From: Parablautia intestinalis
Lineage (GTDB): Bacteria; Bacillota; Clostridia; Lachnospirales; Lachnospiraceae
Direction: 5' to 3'
Assembly (NCBI GenBank): GCA_003612395.1
Contig: RAYQ01000017.1
Coordinates: forward strand, 59,198 to 123,197
Length of the DNA: 64,000 nt
Below the pieces are notes generated by a model, which was not told the DNA's origin, ran no database searches, and saw nothing but the letters and a program-made list of their open reading frames with translations. The translations under genes and the position numbers were made by a program. The number at the start of each line of letters is the position of its first letter. Position 1 is the stretch's first letter. This document shows, one piece after another, positions 27,119 through 36,182 of this stretch.

Positions 27119-28813
27119 ATGTTACGGATCAGTGAGTTAAAACTTCCGGTAGAGCATACGCCGGAGGAACTTATAAGGCAGGTAAAAATATGTTTGCGCT
27201 TGCAAAAAGGGGCGCCTGAACCGGAGATCACCATAGTCAGGCGTTCCATTGATGCCAGAAAAAAACCGGAGCTTTATTTCAATTATATTGTAAATGTGCA
27301 GGTCAAAAATCAGGCGGAAGTTTACCGCAGGTGCGATAAAAAAAGGGTAGCGGTGTGGGAGGAAAGGCCTTACCGCTTTCCTGTAGTATCCTATAAGGGC
27401 AAGGAAAGGCCGGTAATTATAGGAACCGGCCCGGCAGGGCTTTTTTGCGGATATATGCTTGCAAAGGCGGGATTTCGTCCTATATTGTTGGAACGGGGAA
27501 AGCCTGTGGAACAGCGGACTAAGGATGTGCAGGAATTTTGGGAGAGGGGGCGGTTAAATCCGGAATCCAACGTACAGTTTGGAGAAGGGGGAGCAGGTAC
27601 CTTTTCAGATGGTAAGCTGAATACTCTTGTGAAGGATAAATACGGAAGAAACCGGAAGGTTTTAGCCCTGCTGGCGGAGGCAGGAGCGCCAAAGGAAATT
27701 CTTTATGACCACAAGCCTCATATCGGCACGGATGAACTGTGTAAGATTGTTGCGCATATGCGTCAGGATATCATAAACATGGGAGGAGAAGTACACTTTG
27801 GGGCTAAAGTAACGGATCTTGTATGTGCCAAAGGACATGTGGAGGGAGTTATTGTAAACGGAAGCAGGATGTTTGAAGCCGAATATGTTATTTTAGCACC
27901 GGGGCATAGTGCGAGAGACCTCTTTCAGATGCTTTATAAAAAAGGGATTTCCATGGAGGCAAAGCCATTTGCGGTGGGAATGCGGGTGGAGCATCCCCAG
28001 GAGTTGATTAATTACGCCCAGTATGGCAGAGGGGAAATAAAGAGTCTGGGGAACGCATCTTACAAGGTGACTGCCAGGGCAAAGGACGGCAGAGGCATCT
28101 ATTCGTTTTGTATGTGTCCGGGAGGCTTTGTGGTAAATGCATCCTCCCAGCCGGGACTTCTTGCGGTAAACGGTATGAGCTACAGCAAAAGAGACGGCAG
28201 CAATGCAAACAGTGCAATCATTGTGACAGTTACCCCGGAGGATTACGGAAGGGCACATCCTCTTGCCGGGGTAGCATTTCAGCAGGAACTGGAGGAAAGG
28301 GCTTTTAAAGCCGGAGGCGGTGCGATACCTGTGCAGCGGTATGGAGATTACAGGAAAGCCTTAATGGAAGAAGAGGAATATGAGGAAAGCAGGTGCGGGA
28401 AGGACAGATGCCAGGAAACGGACAAAGGAAGGGCGCCTTCGCCGGAAACTGTCAAAATTCCGGATGATTTCCTGCCTGCTATCAAAGGAAGGTGGTGTTT
28501 CGGGCCGGTACATGAAATACTTCCCAGGGCCCTTGGCAGGGCGTTTGTGGAGGGCATGGAGCAGTTTGGAAATAGTATTAGAGGATTTAACGATAAAAAT
28601 GTACTGGTGGAGGGGATAGAGAGCAGAACATCCTCACCGGTCAGGATACTGCGGGATGAAAAGCTGCAATCTTCCTTAAAGGGCCTGTACCCGTGTGGGG
28701 AGGGCGCGGGATACGCAGGAGGAATCACCTCGGCGGCAATGGATGGCATCCGGGTAGCCGAGGAAGTGGCCATGGCAATTGCTAAAAGCGACCGGTCAGA
28801 ACGGCATTTTTAG
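27119..28813 (+). CDS. FAD-dependent dehydrogenase, COG2509 type
   Basis: 564 residues from the ATG at 27119 (MLRISELKLPVEHTPEEL); the longer frame from 27065 lies within the upstream gene. An N-terminal small domain (about 1-95) with the RRSIDARKK element precedes FAD-binding PVIIGTGPAGLFCGYMLAKAG. FGEGGAGTFSDGKLNT and the C-terminal GLYPCGEGAGYAGGITSAAMDG are typical of this uncharacterised family. A charged insertion near residues 415-450 (EEEEYEESRCGKDRCQ) looks lineage-specific. It is probably co-transcribed with the HI0933 gene. Confidence 0.9.
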   Translation: MLRISELKLPVEHTPEELIRQVKICLRLQKGAPEPEITIVRRSIDARKKPELYFNYIVNVQVKNQAEVYRRCDKKRVAVWEERPYRFPVVSYKGKERPVIIGTGPAGLFCGYMLAKAGFRPILLERGKPVEQRTKDVQEFWERGRLNPESNVQFGEGGAGTFSDGKLNTLVKDKYGRNRKVLALLAEAGAPKEILYDHKPHIGTDELCKIVAHMRQDIINMGGEVHFGAKVTDLVCAKGHVEGVIVNGSRMFEAEYVILAPGHSARDLFQMLYKKGISMEAKPFAVGMRVEHPQELINYAQYGRGEIKSLGNASYKVTARAKDGRGIYSFCMCPGGFVVNASSQPGLLAVNGMSYSKRDGSNANSAIIVTVTPEDYGRAHPLAGVAFQQELEERAFKAGGGAIPVQRYGDYRKALMEEEEYEESRCGKDRCQETDKGRAPSPETVKIPDDFLPAIKGRWCFGPVHEILPRALGRAFVEGMEQFGNSIRGFNDKNVLVEGIESRTSSPVRILRDEKLQSSLKGLYPCGEGAGYAGGITSAAMDGIRVAEEVAMAIAKSDRSERHF

Positions 28814-28831
28814 GATAAAAGGGGGCTGTCT

Positions 28832-29416
28832 ATGATAAAAACAGGAATCAGTAGTAAACAGGAACTGCGCAGCAGACATCTTGCTTATAGAGATAGTCTT
28901 TCTTTGCGTGAAAGAAAAGAAAAGAGTGAAAGAATCTGGGAACAGCTGAAAGGGGAAAGGGCTTTTCGGGAGGCAGTAAATATTCTGGTGTATATGGATT
29001 ACCGCAGCGAAGTTATGACCACCGGACTGGTGGAAGAACTTTTCAGGTTGGAAAAGAGGGTGTTTGCCCCGAAAGTGGAAGGAATGGACATCCGGTTTTA
29101 CCAGGTGGACGGCATGGAAGATTTTGTAAGCGGCTATCAGGGAATCAGAGAGCCAAAAGGCCGCCCTGACAGGCTTTTTGATTTACAGAGAGCAAAGAAA
29201 GAGGCAGGCTATATTTTGGTACCGTTAGCCGTGTTTGACAGGGAAAGAGGCCGGATGGGTTATGGGAAAGGATTTTATGATCGTTTTCTTGCCGCCTTTC
29301 CTGTGCTTTCCAGTGCTGGTCTTGCATTTGCATGCCAGATGGCTGGCAGGGTTCCGGTAGAACTGCATGATAAAAAGCCGGATATTATCATAACGGAAAA
29401 GGAAATTATCCGATAA
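28832..29416 (+). CDS. 5-formyltetrahydrofolate cyclo-ligase
   Basis: 194 residues. It converts 5-formyl-THF to 5,10-methenyl-THF with ATP, salvaging a dead-end folate. The N-terminal KQELRSRHLAYRDSLS, the central FAPKVEG and the C-terminal FDRERGRMGYGKGFYDRFLA motifs match the family. It belongs functionally with fhs and folD at 9.3-12 kb although not adjacent. It follows the COG2509 gene by 18 bases and precedes proA by 30. Confidence 0.93.
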   Translation: MIKTGISSKQELRSRHLAYRDSLSLRERKEKSERIWEQLKGERAFREAVNILVYMDYRSEVMTTGLVEELFRLEKRVFAPKVEGMDIRFYQVDGMEDFVSGYQGIREPKGRPDRLFDLQRAKKEAGYILVPLAVFDRERGRMGYGKGFYDRFLAAFPVLSSAGLAFACQMAGRVPVELHDKKPDIIITEKEIIR

Positions 29417-29446
29417 AACGGCTAAAATGGAAAGGACAGGGGGAGT

Positions 29447-30691
29447 ATGGAGACATTAGTACAGTTGGGCAAAAATGCGGCGGCGGCCAAGTATGAATTG
29501 CAGAAGTTAACCACTGATGCAAAAAACCGTTCGCTTTTTGCAGTGGCAGATGCGCTTGTAAGAGAAAGCGGACGCATTCTGGCGGAAAATGAAAAGGATA
29601 TTGCGGCAGGTGTGAAAAAGGGAATGCATCCCGGTCTGATTGACAGACTGCGTCTTACAAAGGAACGCATTAATGGAATGGCTAAGGGACTTAGGCAGGT
29701 TGCGGAGCTGGTGGACCCAATCGGGGAGGTTATGGAATCCTTCAAAAGGCCTAATGGACTGATAATAGAAAAACGCAGAGTTCCTATGGGGGTTATTGGC
29801 ATCATTTATGAATCCCGTCCTAATGTTACAGCGGATGCTTTTGGTCTATGCTTTAAAAGCGGAAATGCGGTTATTTTAAAGGGGGGAAGCGATGCCCTTT
29901 ACTCTAACAGAGCAATTACCGATGTAATCAGGGATGCTCTCAGGGCGGAAGGGATTACGGAAGATGCGGTGCAGCTGATTGCCTCCACCGATAGAGCGGT
30001 GACACAGGAGTTTATGCGTCTGAAAGAGTATGTGGATTTGCTGATACCCCGGGGCGGAGCCGGTTTAATTAAGAGTGTAGTGGAAAACAGCACTATACCG
30101 GTGATTGAAACAGGAACCGGCAACTGTCATGTTTATGTGGATGAGTTTGCAGACTGCGATATGGCAGTTTCCATTATCATAAATGCTAAAACACAGCGGA
30201 TAGGCGTGTGCAATGCCTGTGAGTCTTTGCTTATTCATGAGGCGGTGAAGGATAAACTGCTTCCGGAGCTTTATGATGCGCTGAATAAATATCAGGTGGA
30301 AATCCGCGGCGATGAGAAGGTGGCACAGGTGATTGAATGTAAACCTGCCACGGAGGAAGACTATGGGCGGGAATACCTGGATTATATTATTTCCATGAAG
30401 ACAGTTGCCTCTGTGGAGGAGGCTATTGCGCATATTAACAAGTACAACACGAAGCATTCGGAAACCATTATTACGGAAAACAGAGAAAATGCGGAGAAAT
30501 TTTTGAATGAAGTGGATGCGGCATGCGTTTATGTGAATGCGTCTACAAGGTTTACGGACGGCTTTGAGTTTGGCTTTGGAGCGGAAATCGGTATCAGCAC
30601 ACAGAAGCTTCATGCCAGAGGCCCCATGGGACTTAAGGAGCTTACCTCGTACAAATACGCAATTAAAGGGGACGGGCAGATTCGTTTATAA
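29447..30691 (+). CDS. proA: Glutamate-5-semialdehyde dehydrogenase
   Basis: 414 residues. It reduces gamma-glutamyl phosphate to glutamate semialdehyde in proline synthesis. The catalytic cysteine lies in [34 protein letters not shown] and [16 protein letters not shown] segments are conserved. GGGGGAG precedes the ATG. proB is not in the window. Confidence 0.96.
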   Translation: METLVQLGKNAAAAKYELQKLTTDAKNRSLFAVADALVRESGRILAENEKDIAAGVKKGMHPGLIDRLRLTKERINGMAKGLRQVAELVDPIGEVMESFKRPNGLIIEKRRVPMGVIGIIYESRPNVTADAFGLCFKSGNAVILKGGSDALYSNRAITDVIRDALRAEGITEDAVQLIASTDRAVTQEFMRLKEYVDLLIPRGGAGLIKSVVENSTIPVIETGTGNCHVYVDEFADCDMAVSIIINAKTQRIGVCNACESLLIHEAVKDKLLPELYDALNKYQVEIRGDEKVAQVIECKPATEEDYGREYLDYIISMKTVASVEEAIAHINKYNTKHSETIITENRENAEKFLNEVDAACVYVNASTRFTDGFEFGFGAEIGISTQKLHARGPMGLKELTSYKYAIKGDGQIRL

Positions 30692-30715
30692 ATTTTATAG
30701 GTATTGTTTCTTTTG

Positions 30716-30744
30716 TTGTATGATAAAAATTCCTGTGCTATAAT
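30716..30744 (+). promoter_or_regulatory. Sigma-A-type promoter for the lactonase gene
   Basis: -35 TTGTAT (30716-30721), 17-base spacer, consensus -10 TATAAT (30739-30744). Confidence 0.78.
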
Positions 30745-30834
30745 GGGAGCAGAAAAGGAAGAAGTACTCATGAGTTAACAGTCCGGCTTATCTAAGGGGC
30801 TGCCTCGTGAAAGGAAAAGTAAGAGAGGATCGTC

Positions 30835-31899
30835 ATGGAAAAAGAAAAATATGTAGCCTATGTATCCACTTATACATCAGGGAACAAAAGCAGTTTTGGA
30901 ATAAAGATTTATGATGTGGATTTAGAAGCAGGAAGACTTTATGAAAAGGATCAGGTTGAAATAACGAATTCTTCCTATGTTACAATATCGCATAATGAAA
31001 AATATCTTTATTCCATTACGGATTTCGGAGTTGAATCTTATAAAATATTGAAGGATGGAGGACTTTCCGTAATCAATCATGCTTCCATTAACGGAATGAG
31101 GGGATGTTACCTTTCAACAGATTATGAAGATAAATTTCTTTTTGTGGCCGGGTATCATGATGCAAAGGTGACTGTGCTGCGGGTGAGAGAAGACGGGTCA
31201 ATCGGCGAAATTACGGACGAGATTTTTCATAAGGGCCTTGGAAGTATTGCGGAAAGAACTTTCAGGCCGCACATTAACTGCGTGAAAATGACAAGAGATA
31301 ATAAATTCTTGTGTGCAGCAGATTTGGGTATGGATCACGTAATCGTATATGAGCTTAATCATTTAAACGGGAGACTGCGCCAGGTAGATATTATAAGAAG
31401 TGAGCTGGAATCAGCTCCCCGCCATCTGAAATTTTCCAGGGATGGAAAAATTGTATATATCGTACATGAGCTTAAGAACTACATTGATGTGTACAGATAT
31501 TCCATTGATGAGCATGGCATTCCGGTTTTTGACAAAATTCAGAATATTTCTACCCTCAATACTTATCATGCAGGCGGATCGGCGGCCAGCGCTCTTAATC
31601 TTTCAGAGGATTTTAAATACTTATGCAGTTCCAATGCAGGCGATAACAGTGTAGTGCTTTATTCGATTGATCAGAAGACGGGGCTGCTCTCCAAGATACT
31701 GTGCCTGCCGATTAGCGGTGATTACCCCAAGGATGCTGCACTGTTTCCGGATAATAAGCATCTTGTTTCCTTAAATCATGAAACCAATACCATGACATTT
31801 TTTAACGTGGATATGGAGAAAAAGACGATTGTCATGAATGGAAAGGCAATACCGGTTGCCCAGCCTAACTGTATAATTTTTTACAAATTGAGATCTTAA
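30835..31899 (+). CDS. Lactonase-family beta-propeller protein (6-phosphogluconolactonase-like)
   Basis: 354 residues of repeated propeller blades, for example YVTISHNEKYLYSITDFG, RPHINCVKMTRDNKFLCAAD, APRHLKFSRDGKIVYIVHE and YPKDAALFPDNKHLVSLNHE. This fits the YbhE/Pgl seven-bladed family, whose studied members hydrolyse 6-phosphogluconolactone. The exact substrate here is uncertain. It is a single-gene unit with its own promoter and a strong terminator beginning at its stop codon. Confidence 0.85.
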   Translation: MEKEKYVAYVSTYTSGNKSSFGIKIYDVDLEAGRLYEKDQVEITNSSYVTISHNEKYLYSITDFGVESYKILKDGGLSVINHASINGMRGCYLSTDYEDKFLFVAGYHDAKVTVLRVREDGSIGEITDEIFHKGLGSIAERTFRPHINCVKMTRDNKFLCAADLGMDHVIVYELNHLNGRLRQVDIIRSELESAPRHLKFSRDGKIVYIVHELKNYIDVYRYSIDEHGIPVFDKIQNISTLNTYHAGGSAASALNLSEDFKYLCSSNAGDNSVVLYSIDQKTGLLSKILCLPISGDYPKDAALFPDNKHLVSLNHETNTMTFFNVDMEKKTIVMNGKAIPVAQPNCIIFYKLRS

Positions 31900-31929
31900 A
31901 AAAGTTGGCCGTAGAGCCAACTTTTTTTT
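31898..31929 (+). terminator. Terminator of the lactonase gene
   Basis: AAAAAAGTTGGC (31898-31909) pairs with GCCAACTTTTTT (31916-31927) around a six-base loop, followed by more T. It also works in the opposite direction for aroC. Confidence 0.93.
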
Positions 31930-32038
31930 ACAATAAGCCGACTGGCGAAGCATGGAGGCGTTTGTTTAATAAGCCGACTGGCGAAGCATGGAGGCGTTTG
32001 TTTAATAAGCCGACTGGCGAAGCATGGAGGCGTTTGTT
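31930..32038 (+). repeat. Tandem array of three identical 36-bp hairpin repeats
   Basis: Three identical units with a 36-bp period (AAGCCG at 31935, 31971 and 32007). The unit carries AATAAGCCGACTGGCGAAGC followed by ATGGAGGCGTTTGTT and can fold around a GAA loop with GCC/GGC outer pairs. It lies between the convergent lactonase and aroC genes. There are no unique spacers, so it is not a CRISPR. Confidence 0.92.
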
Positions 32039-32064
32039 CAATAATCCGGCCCGCGCAGGGATAA

Positions 32065-33180
32065 TCACGGTGTCTTTGTCCCGGCTTTATAAAAAGCGGT
32101 CAGATAATTCAGCCGTGCACTCATGCCCAGCAGGCAGGCATCTAAAACAGTCAGTGCAGTCATTGCCTCCACAACTACCACAGCCCTGGGAACAATGACA
32201 GGGTCATGGCGTCCTTTAATGGCGATTTCAATGTTTTCCCCGGATTTGTTTACGGTTTTTTGCGTGGAAAAAATAGACGGCGTGGGCTTAATGAAGGCCC
32301 GAAGGATAATTTGCGAACCATCGCTGATACCGCCAAGAATTCCCCCGGCATGGTTGGCTGTTTTATAAATTCTGCCATCTGAGCTTTGGAACGGATCATT
32401 GTTGGCGGAGCCTTTGGCCAGCGCGGCCTGAAAGCCGTCACCGATTTCCACGGCCTTTACGGCGCCAATGGACATTACGGCCTTTGCAAGGTTGGCATCT
32501 AGCTTTTCGAATACCGGATCTCCAATTCCGGAAGGCAGTCCTTCTACCACACATTCAACAATTCCTCCGCAGGAATCTTTGTTTTCCATACATTCTTTTA
32601 GATAAGCCATAGCTGCCTTATCTGCAGCTTCGTCAGGCATACAGGTGGCGGTGGAGAAAATAAGCTGTTTGTCAAAGCGGGCCATATCTATGGAAACATG
32701 ACCAATTGCTTTGGTGTAAGCGGTAACGGTGACGCCCATTTCAGCCAGCAGCTTTGCCGCTATGGCGCCTGCTGCTACCCGGCCCGCTGTTTCCCGGCCG
32801 GAGGAACGCCCGCCTCCTTTGTAATCCCGAAAACCATATTTGGCATCGTAGGTAAAATCCGCGTGCCCGGGCCTGTAATAAGAAGCAATTTCGCTGTAAT
32901 CGGAAGATTTTTGTGAGGTATTTGGAATGATAAGGGAAATGGGAGTGCCGGTAGTTCTGCCCTCGAAGGTGCCGGAGAGTATTTCCACCTGATCGGATTC
33001 CTTCCGGGGGGTGGAAACAGAAGTCTGTCCCGGTTTCCTGCGGTTAAGATAAGGCTGGATATCCGATTCGTCAAGGGCAAGGCCTGCCGGACAGCCATCA
33101 ATAACAACACCCAGGGCTTTTCCGTGGGATTCTCCCCAGGTGGATATTTTGAATATGGTTCCAAATGTTGATCCCGCCAT
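32065..33180 (-). CDS. aroC: Chorismate synthase
   Basis: 371 residues on the minus strand. The start at 33180 ([20 protein letters not shown]) has AAAGGAGAA just upstream; an earlier in-frame ATG at 33195 precedes that site and is rejected. Signatures are [36 protein letters not shown] and [19 protein letters not shown]. It makes chorismate from EPSP using reduced FMN as cofactor. It is a single gene, divergent from the VanY-type gene and driven by a near-consensus promoter. Confidence 0.97.
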   Translation of the reverse strand: MAGSTFGTIFKISTWGESHGKALGVVIDGCPAGLALDESDIQPYLNRRKPGQTSVSTPRKESDQVEILSGTFEGRTTGTPISLIIPNTSQKSSDYSEIASYYRPGHADFTYDAKYGFRDYKGGGRSSGRETAGRVAAGAIAAKLLAEMGVTVTAYTKAIGHVSIDMARFDKQLIFSTATCMPDEAADKAAMAYLKECMENKDSCGGIVECVVEGLPSGIGDPVFEKLDANLAKAVMSIGAVKAVEIGDGFQAALAKGSANNDPFQSSDGRIYKTANHAGGILGGISDGSQIILRAFIKPTPSIFSTQKTVNKSGENIEIAIKGRHDPVIVPRAVVVVEAMTALTVLDACLLGMSARLNYLTAFYKAGTKTP

Positions 33181-33243
33181 AAATTCTCCTTTCATAATTT
33201 AAAATGTCAGTATTTTTTGGGTAACATCGTACCCATAACTTGG

Positions 33244-33272
33244 ATTATAATGGATAAAAAATTATTTTACAA
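33244..33272 (-). promoter_or_regulatory. Sigma-A-type promoter of aroC
   Basis: On the minus strand, -35 TTGTAA (33272-33267), 17-base spacer, -10 TATAAT (33249-33244). Confidence 0.8.
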
Positions 33273-33290
33273 TTATTTTTCTATCAACTA

Positions 33291-33319
33291 TTGTAGAATG
33301 CGAAAGATTTGTGTAAAAT
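33291..33319 (+). promoter_or_regulatory. Sigma-A-type promoter of the VanY-like gene
   Basis: -35 TTGTAG (33291-33296), 17-base spacer, -10 TAAAAT (33314-33319); divergent from the aroC promoter. Confidence 0.65.
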
Positions 33320-33367
33320 ATTTATGTGTATTGCCATACGGCGGGGGATGGGTGGAGAATATGAAGG

Positions 33368-34378
33368 ATGGAGAATAAGTCATATAAAAAAATAATACGA
33401 TTTTTTATAGATATGGGAAGGCGCGGCAGATTGTGGAGAATTCCGGCAGTGGCAGGGCTTGCTGTTAGTATGTTTATGTATCAGCTATATGAGCATGGCA
33501 GGAAGAAAACCAGGCGGTTTGCATGCGTTATTTTTATTTTATGTTGTTTTGTGACAGCCAACAGCTTTGCTTTTCCTGTTTTTTATGAAGAAGGAGGGTT
33601 TGTCTCTGCCCAGGAAAAAGCAGAGACCCGGGCGGATACGGCGGATATTGCATCTGCGCTTGTTCAGGCGAAGGGGGCCGGCTTACAGGGAGAAACAATT
33701 GTGGACGGGAATACGCCTTTAAGCAAAGAAGTGGAAGAGAACGGGGAAGTTAAGAAAGACAATTCAGACAGGCAAGATCAAAAAGAGCAGATAGTTTTTG
33801 ATAAAGATGACTGGAGGCTGATGCTGATTAACAAACAGCATCCGATTCCGGCAGATTATTCTTTTACTCTTGGGCCGATTAAAACCATGAAGGGAACCAT
33901 GAAGTGTGACGAGAGAATTATTGAGGATTTGCTTTCTATGATTCAGGATGCCGGGGATGAAGGGATAAATCTTGCCATCTGTTCGCCGTACCGTGATATG
34001 AACCGGCAGAAGGTCTTATTTAACCGTAAGATTAAGACTTATATGGCCAGTGATATGACTTATATGGAAGCCTATAAGCTTGCATCCCAGACCGTGACGG
34101 TACCGGGAGCAAGTGAGCATCAGGTGGGGCTTGCCATTGACATTGTCGCTGATTATTATCTTAATTTGGATGAAGGTTTTGCGGAAACGGAAGCAGGAAT
34201 ATGGCTTGTGGAGAATTGTGCGGAGTATGGCTTTGTCCTGCGCTATCCGAAAGGGAAGGAATATATTACAAGTATTGAATTCGAGCCCTGGCATTTCCGC
34301 TATGTGGGAAAGGAAGCGGCCGGGATAATGATGGAGGAGGGGCTGTGCCTGGAGGAATTCTGGGAAAAATACCTGTAA
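33368..34378 (+). CDS. D-alanyl-D-alanine carboxypeptidase, VanY/peptidase M15B family
   Basis: 336 residues. A hydrophobic N-terminal region (about 24-75, with two possible helices) anchors or exports the protein. A charged linker is followed by the zinc peptidase domain (from about 155). The SxHxxGxAxD motif is SEHQVGLAIDIV and the ExWHxRY motif is EPWHFRYVG. ICSPYRDMNRQKVLFNRK is also typical. It would trim the terminal D-Ala from peptidoglycan stems. No vanA/H/X genes are near, so this is housekeeping wall maturation, not evidence of glycopeptide resistance. The ribosome binding site is weak. Confidence 0.9.
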   Translation: MENKSYKKIIRFFIDMGRRGRLWRIPAVAGLAVSMFMYQLYEHGRKKTRRFACVIFILCCFVTANSFAFPVFYEEGGFVSAQEKAETRADTADIASALVQAKGAGLQGETIVDGNTPLSKEVEENGEVKKDNSDRQDQKEQIVFDKDDWRLMLINKQHPIPADYSFTLGPIKTMKGTMKCDERIIEDLLSMIQDAGDEGINLAICSPYRDMNRQKVLFNRKIKTYMASDMTYMEAYKLASQTVTVPGASEHQVGLAIDIVADYYLNLDEGFAETEAGIWLVENCAEYGFVLRYPKGKEYITSIEFEPWHFRYVGKEAAGIMMEEGLCLEEFWEKYL

Positions 34379-34401
34379 CGAAAACTATTGGAGGTAAAAT
34401 T

Positions 34402-35532
34402 ATGTTTCGGCTGTTAAAACAGGAAGGAAGGGCAAAACGCGGAGAATTTACAACCGTTCATGGTATAATACAGACCCCTGTTTTTATGAATGTAGGGACG
34501 GTGGCGGCAATTAAGGGAGCTGTTTCCACAGAGGATTTGGAACGGATTCACACCCAGGTGGAATTATCCAATACCTATCATCTGCATGTCCGGCCGGGCG
34601 ATAAAATAATAAAACAGCTTGGCGGGCTTCATAAATTTATGTCATGGGACAGACCCATCCTCACAGATTCAGGAGGATTTCAGGTTTTTTCTTTAGCAGG
34701 CCTTCGCAGGATCAAAGAAGAAGGGGTCTATTTTCATTCCCATATTGACGGACGCAAGATCTTCATGGGACCGGAGGAGAGTATGCAGATTCAATCCAAT
34801 CTGGCCTCTACTATTGCGATGGCATTTGATGAATGTCCTCCCAGTCTGGCGGAGCGCAGTTATGTTCAGGCATCTGTGGCGCGAACAAGCAGGTGGCTTG
34901 AACGTTGTAAGAAAGAGATGGACAGACTCAATAGCCTGGAGGACACTATTAACAAAAAACAGCTTTTATTTGGCATCAATCAGGGTGCCGTTTATGCGGA
35001 TATACGAATAGAACATGCAAAGCAAATTGCAGGGTTAGGACTTGACGGTTACGCAATCGGAGGTCTGGCGGTAGGGGAAAGTCATGAGGAAATGTACCAC
35101 ATTATAGAAGAAACAGTACCGTTTCTGCCAGAGGATAAGCCCGTTTACCTCATGGGAGTGGGGACACCGGCCAATATTTTGGAGGGAGTGGAGAGAGGTA
35201 TTGACTTCTTTGACTGCGTTTACCCCAGCCGGAATGGCCGTCATGGGCACCTGTACACCAATCATGGAAAAATAAATCTTTTTAACGCTAAATATGAGAT
35301 GGATGATAGACCAATTGAGGAGGGATGCGGCTGTCCGGCATGTCGGAGATATTCCAGGGCCTACATCAGACATTTGCTAAAGGCAAAAGAAATGCTTGGA
35401 ATGCGGCTTTGTGTGCTTCACAATCTGTATTTTTATAATACCATGATGGAGGAAATACGGGATGCGCTTGATGCGGGTGAATTTGCCGCTTATAAACAAA
35501 GAAAACTGGCAGGTATGATTTCTTCCAGGTAA
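34402..35532 (+). CDS. tgt: tRNA-guanine transglycosylase
   Basis: 376 residues from the ATG at 34402, preceded by GGAGG; the frame upstream from 34345 overlaps the VanY-like gene. The catalytic aspartate pair lies in ILTDSGGFQVFS and FDCVYPSRNGRHG. The zinc site is CGCPACRRYSRAYIRHL. It exchanges guanine 34 of GUN-anticodon tRNAs for preQ1 on the way to queuosine. yajC follows, the same order as tgt-yajC in many bacteria. Confidence 0.97.
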   Translation: MFRLLKQEGRAKRGEFTTVHGIIQTPVFMNVGTVAAIKGAVSTEDLERIHTQVELSNTYHLHVRPGDKIIKQLGGLHKFMSWDRPILTDSGGFQVFSLAGLRRIKEEGVYFHSHIDGRKIFMGPEESMQIQSNLASTIAMAFDECPPSLAERSYVQASVARTSRWLERCKKEMDRLNSLEDTINKKQLLFGINQGAVYADIRIEHAKQIAGLGLDGYAIGGLAVGESHEEMYHIIEETVPFLPEDKPVYLMGVGTPANILEGVERGIDFFDCVYPSRNGRHGHLYTNHGKINLFNAKYEMDDRPIEEGCGCPACRRYSRAYIRHLLKAKEMLGMRLCVLHNLYFYNTMMEEIRDALDAGEFAAYKQRKLAGMISSR

Positions 35533-35573
35533 CTTCAGGAGCCCCTGCCCATGTATAAAAATTAGAAAAGGAC

Positions 35574-35602
35574 TTGTTTTTAATGGTTTAATTGTGTATG
35601 AT
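35574..35602 (+). promoter_or_regulatory. Sigma-A-type promoter of yajC
   Basis: -35 TTGTTT (35574-35579), 17-base spacer, -10 TATGAT (35597-35602). Confidence 0.65.
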
Positions 35603-35698
35603 AGTAACAGTCTGGTGTTGAAATTTGCACTTAATGTGAAGCTTGTAGGGGAAAAGTTGTCATGTAATAAAAAATATATTTTTTAGGAGGAAATTTAA

Positions 35699-36016
35699 AT
35701 GGGTATTTTACTGACAGGTGGTGAAGCTGCTGCGGGAGCCGGAAGCGGTATAATCATGATAGTTTATCTGGTACTGATCGGGGCTTTTTTCTATTTCTTT
35801 ATGATTCGTCCACAGAAGAAGGAACAGAAGAAGATGGCTGCCATGCTCTCTACCCTTGAGGTAGGGGACTGTGTACTTACCAACAGTGGTTTTTACGGAA
35901 TCATTATAGATATTACGGATGATACGGTGATCGTAGAATTCGGTAATAATAAGAATTGCCGTATTCCCATGCAGAAGACCGCAATTGCACAGGTCGAAAA
36001 GGCTGATGCGGAATAA
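35699..36016 (+). CDS. yajC: Preprotein translocase subunit YajC
   Basis: 105 residues. One membrane helix (about 18-38, IIMIVYLVLIGAFFYFFMI) is followed by RPQKKEQKKMAAML, the family signature, and a small cytoplasmic domain (VGDCVLTNSGFYGIIIDI). YajC associates with SecDF at the Sec translocon. AGGAGG lies eight bases ahead of the ATG. secD and secF are not in the window. Confidence 0.95.
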   Translation: MGILLTGGEAAAGAGSGIIMIVYLVLIGAFFYFFMIRPQKKEQKKMAAMLSTLEVGDCVLTNSGFYGIIIDITDDTVIVEFGNNKNCRIPMQKTAIAQVEKADAE

Positions 36017-36045
36017 ACAATGATAAGAGTCAGCTAATGGATGGA

Positions 36046-36075
36046 AATAAGGCGCAGGATATGCGTCTTATTTTA
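36046..36075 (+). terminator. Terminator of yajC
   Basis: AATAAGGCGCA (36046-36056) pairs with TGCGTCTTATT (36062-36072) around a five-base loop, followed by TTAT. Confidence 0.9.
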
Positions 36076-36078
36076 TTA

Positions 36079-36113
36079 AATAAGCTAGCCCGCGAAGCGT
36101 GGCAGCGTTTTAT
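36079..36113 (+). repeat. ~36-bp hairpin repeat upstream of leuB
   Basis: AATAAGCTAGCCCGCGAAGCG continued by TGGCAGCGTTTTAT. GCT/AGC outer pairs and CGC-GAA-GCG core are retained. The next 30 bases (36114-36143) look like a second, decayed copy. Confidence 0.7.
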
Positions 36114-36123
36114 CATAAGAGCA

Positions 36124-36175
36124 GCCCGCATAGAGTGGGCGTTGTATGCACAGGCCCGTGCATCGGGCAGGGAGG
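36124..36175 (+). promoter_or_regulatory. Compact leader of leuB with H-type pseudoknot next to the RBS
   Basis: A first hairpin pairs GCCCGC (36124-36129) with GTGGGC (36135-36140). A second pairs ATGCAC (36146-36151) with GTGCAT (36158-36163). Its loop bases GCCC (36154-36157) are complementary to GGGC (36165-36168), which directly abuts the AGGGAGG ribosome binding site (36169-36175). Same loop-to-RBS logic as the yebC, ilvD, serA, glgB and asd leaders, but shorter. Confidence 0.45.
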
Positions 36176-36182
36176 TATGGAA

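Noticed and set aside
31930..32038. Possible CRISPR array
   Set aside because: Units are directly adjacent with no unique spacers, and no cas genes are in the window.
31905..32198. 97-codon open frame on the plus strand through the triple repeat, ending inside aroC
   Set aside because: Its repeats in protein form (FNKPTGEAWRRL) come from the 36-bp DNA repeat, whose period is a multiple of three; no ribosome binding site.
33368..34378. Vancomycin resistance gene (VanY)
   Set aside because: The domain is the general M15B D,D-carboxypeptidase; no vanR/S/H/A/X genes are present, so a resistance role is not supported.
36146..36182. preQ1 riboswitch before leuB because of the small H-type pseudoknot
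   Set aside because: The conserved preQ1 loop and A-rich tail are missing and the gene is unrelated to queuosine; tgt, which is nearby, lacks such a leader.
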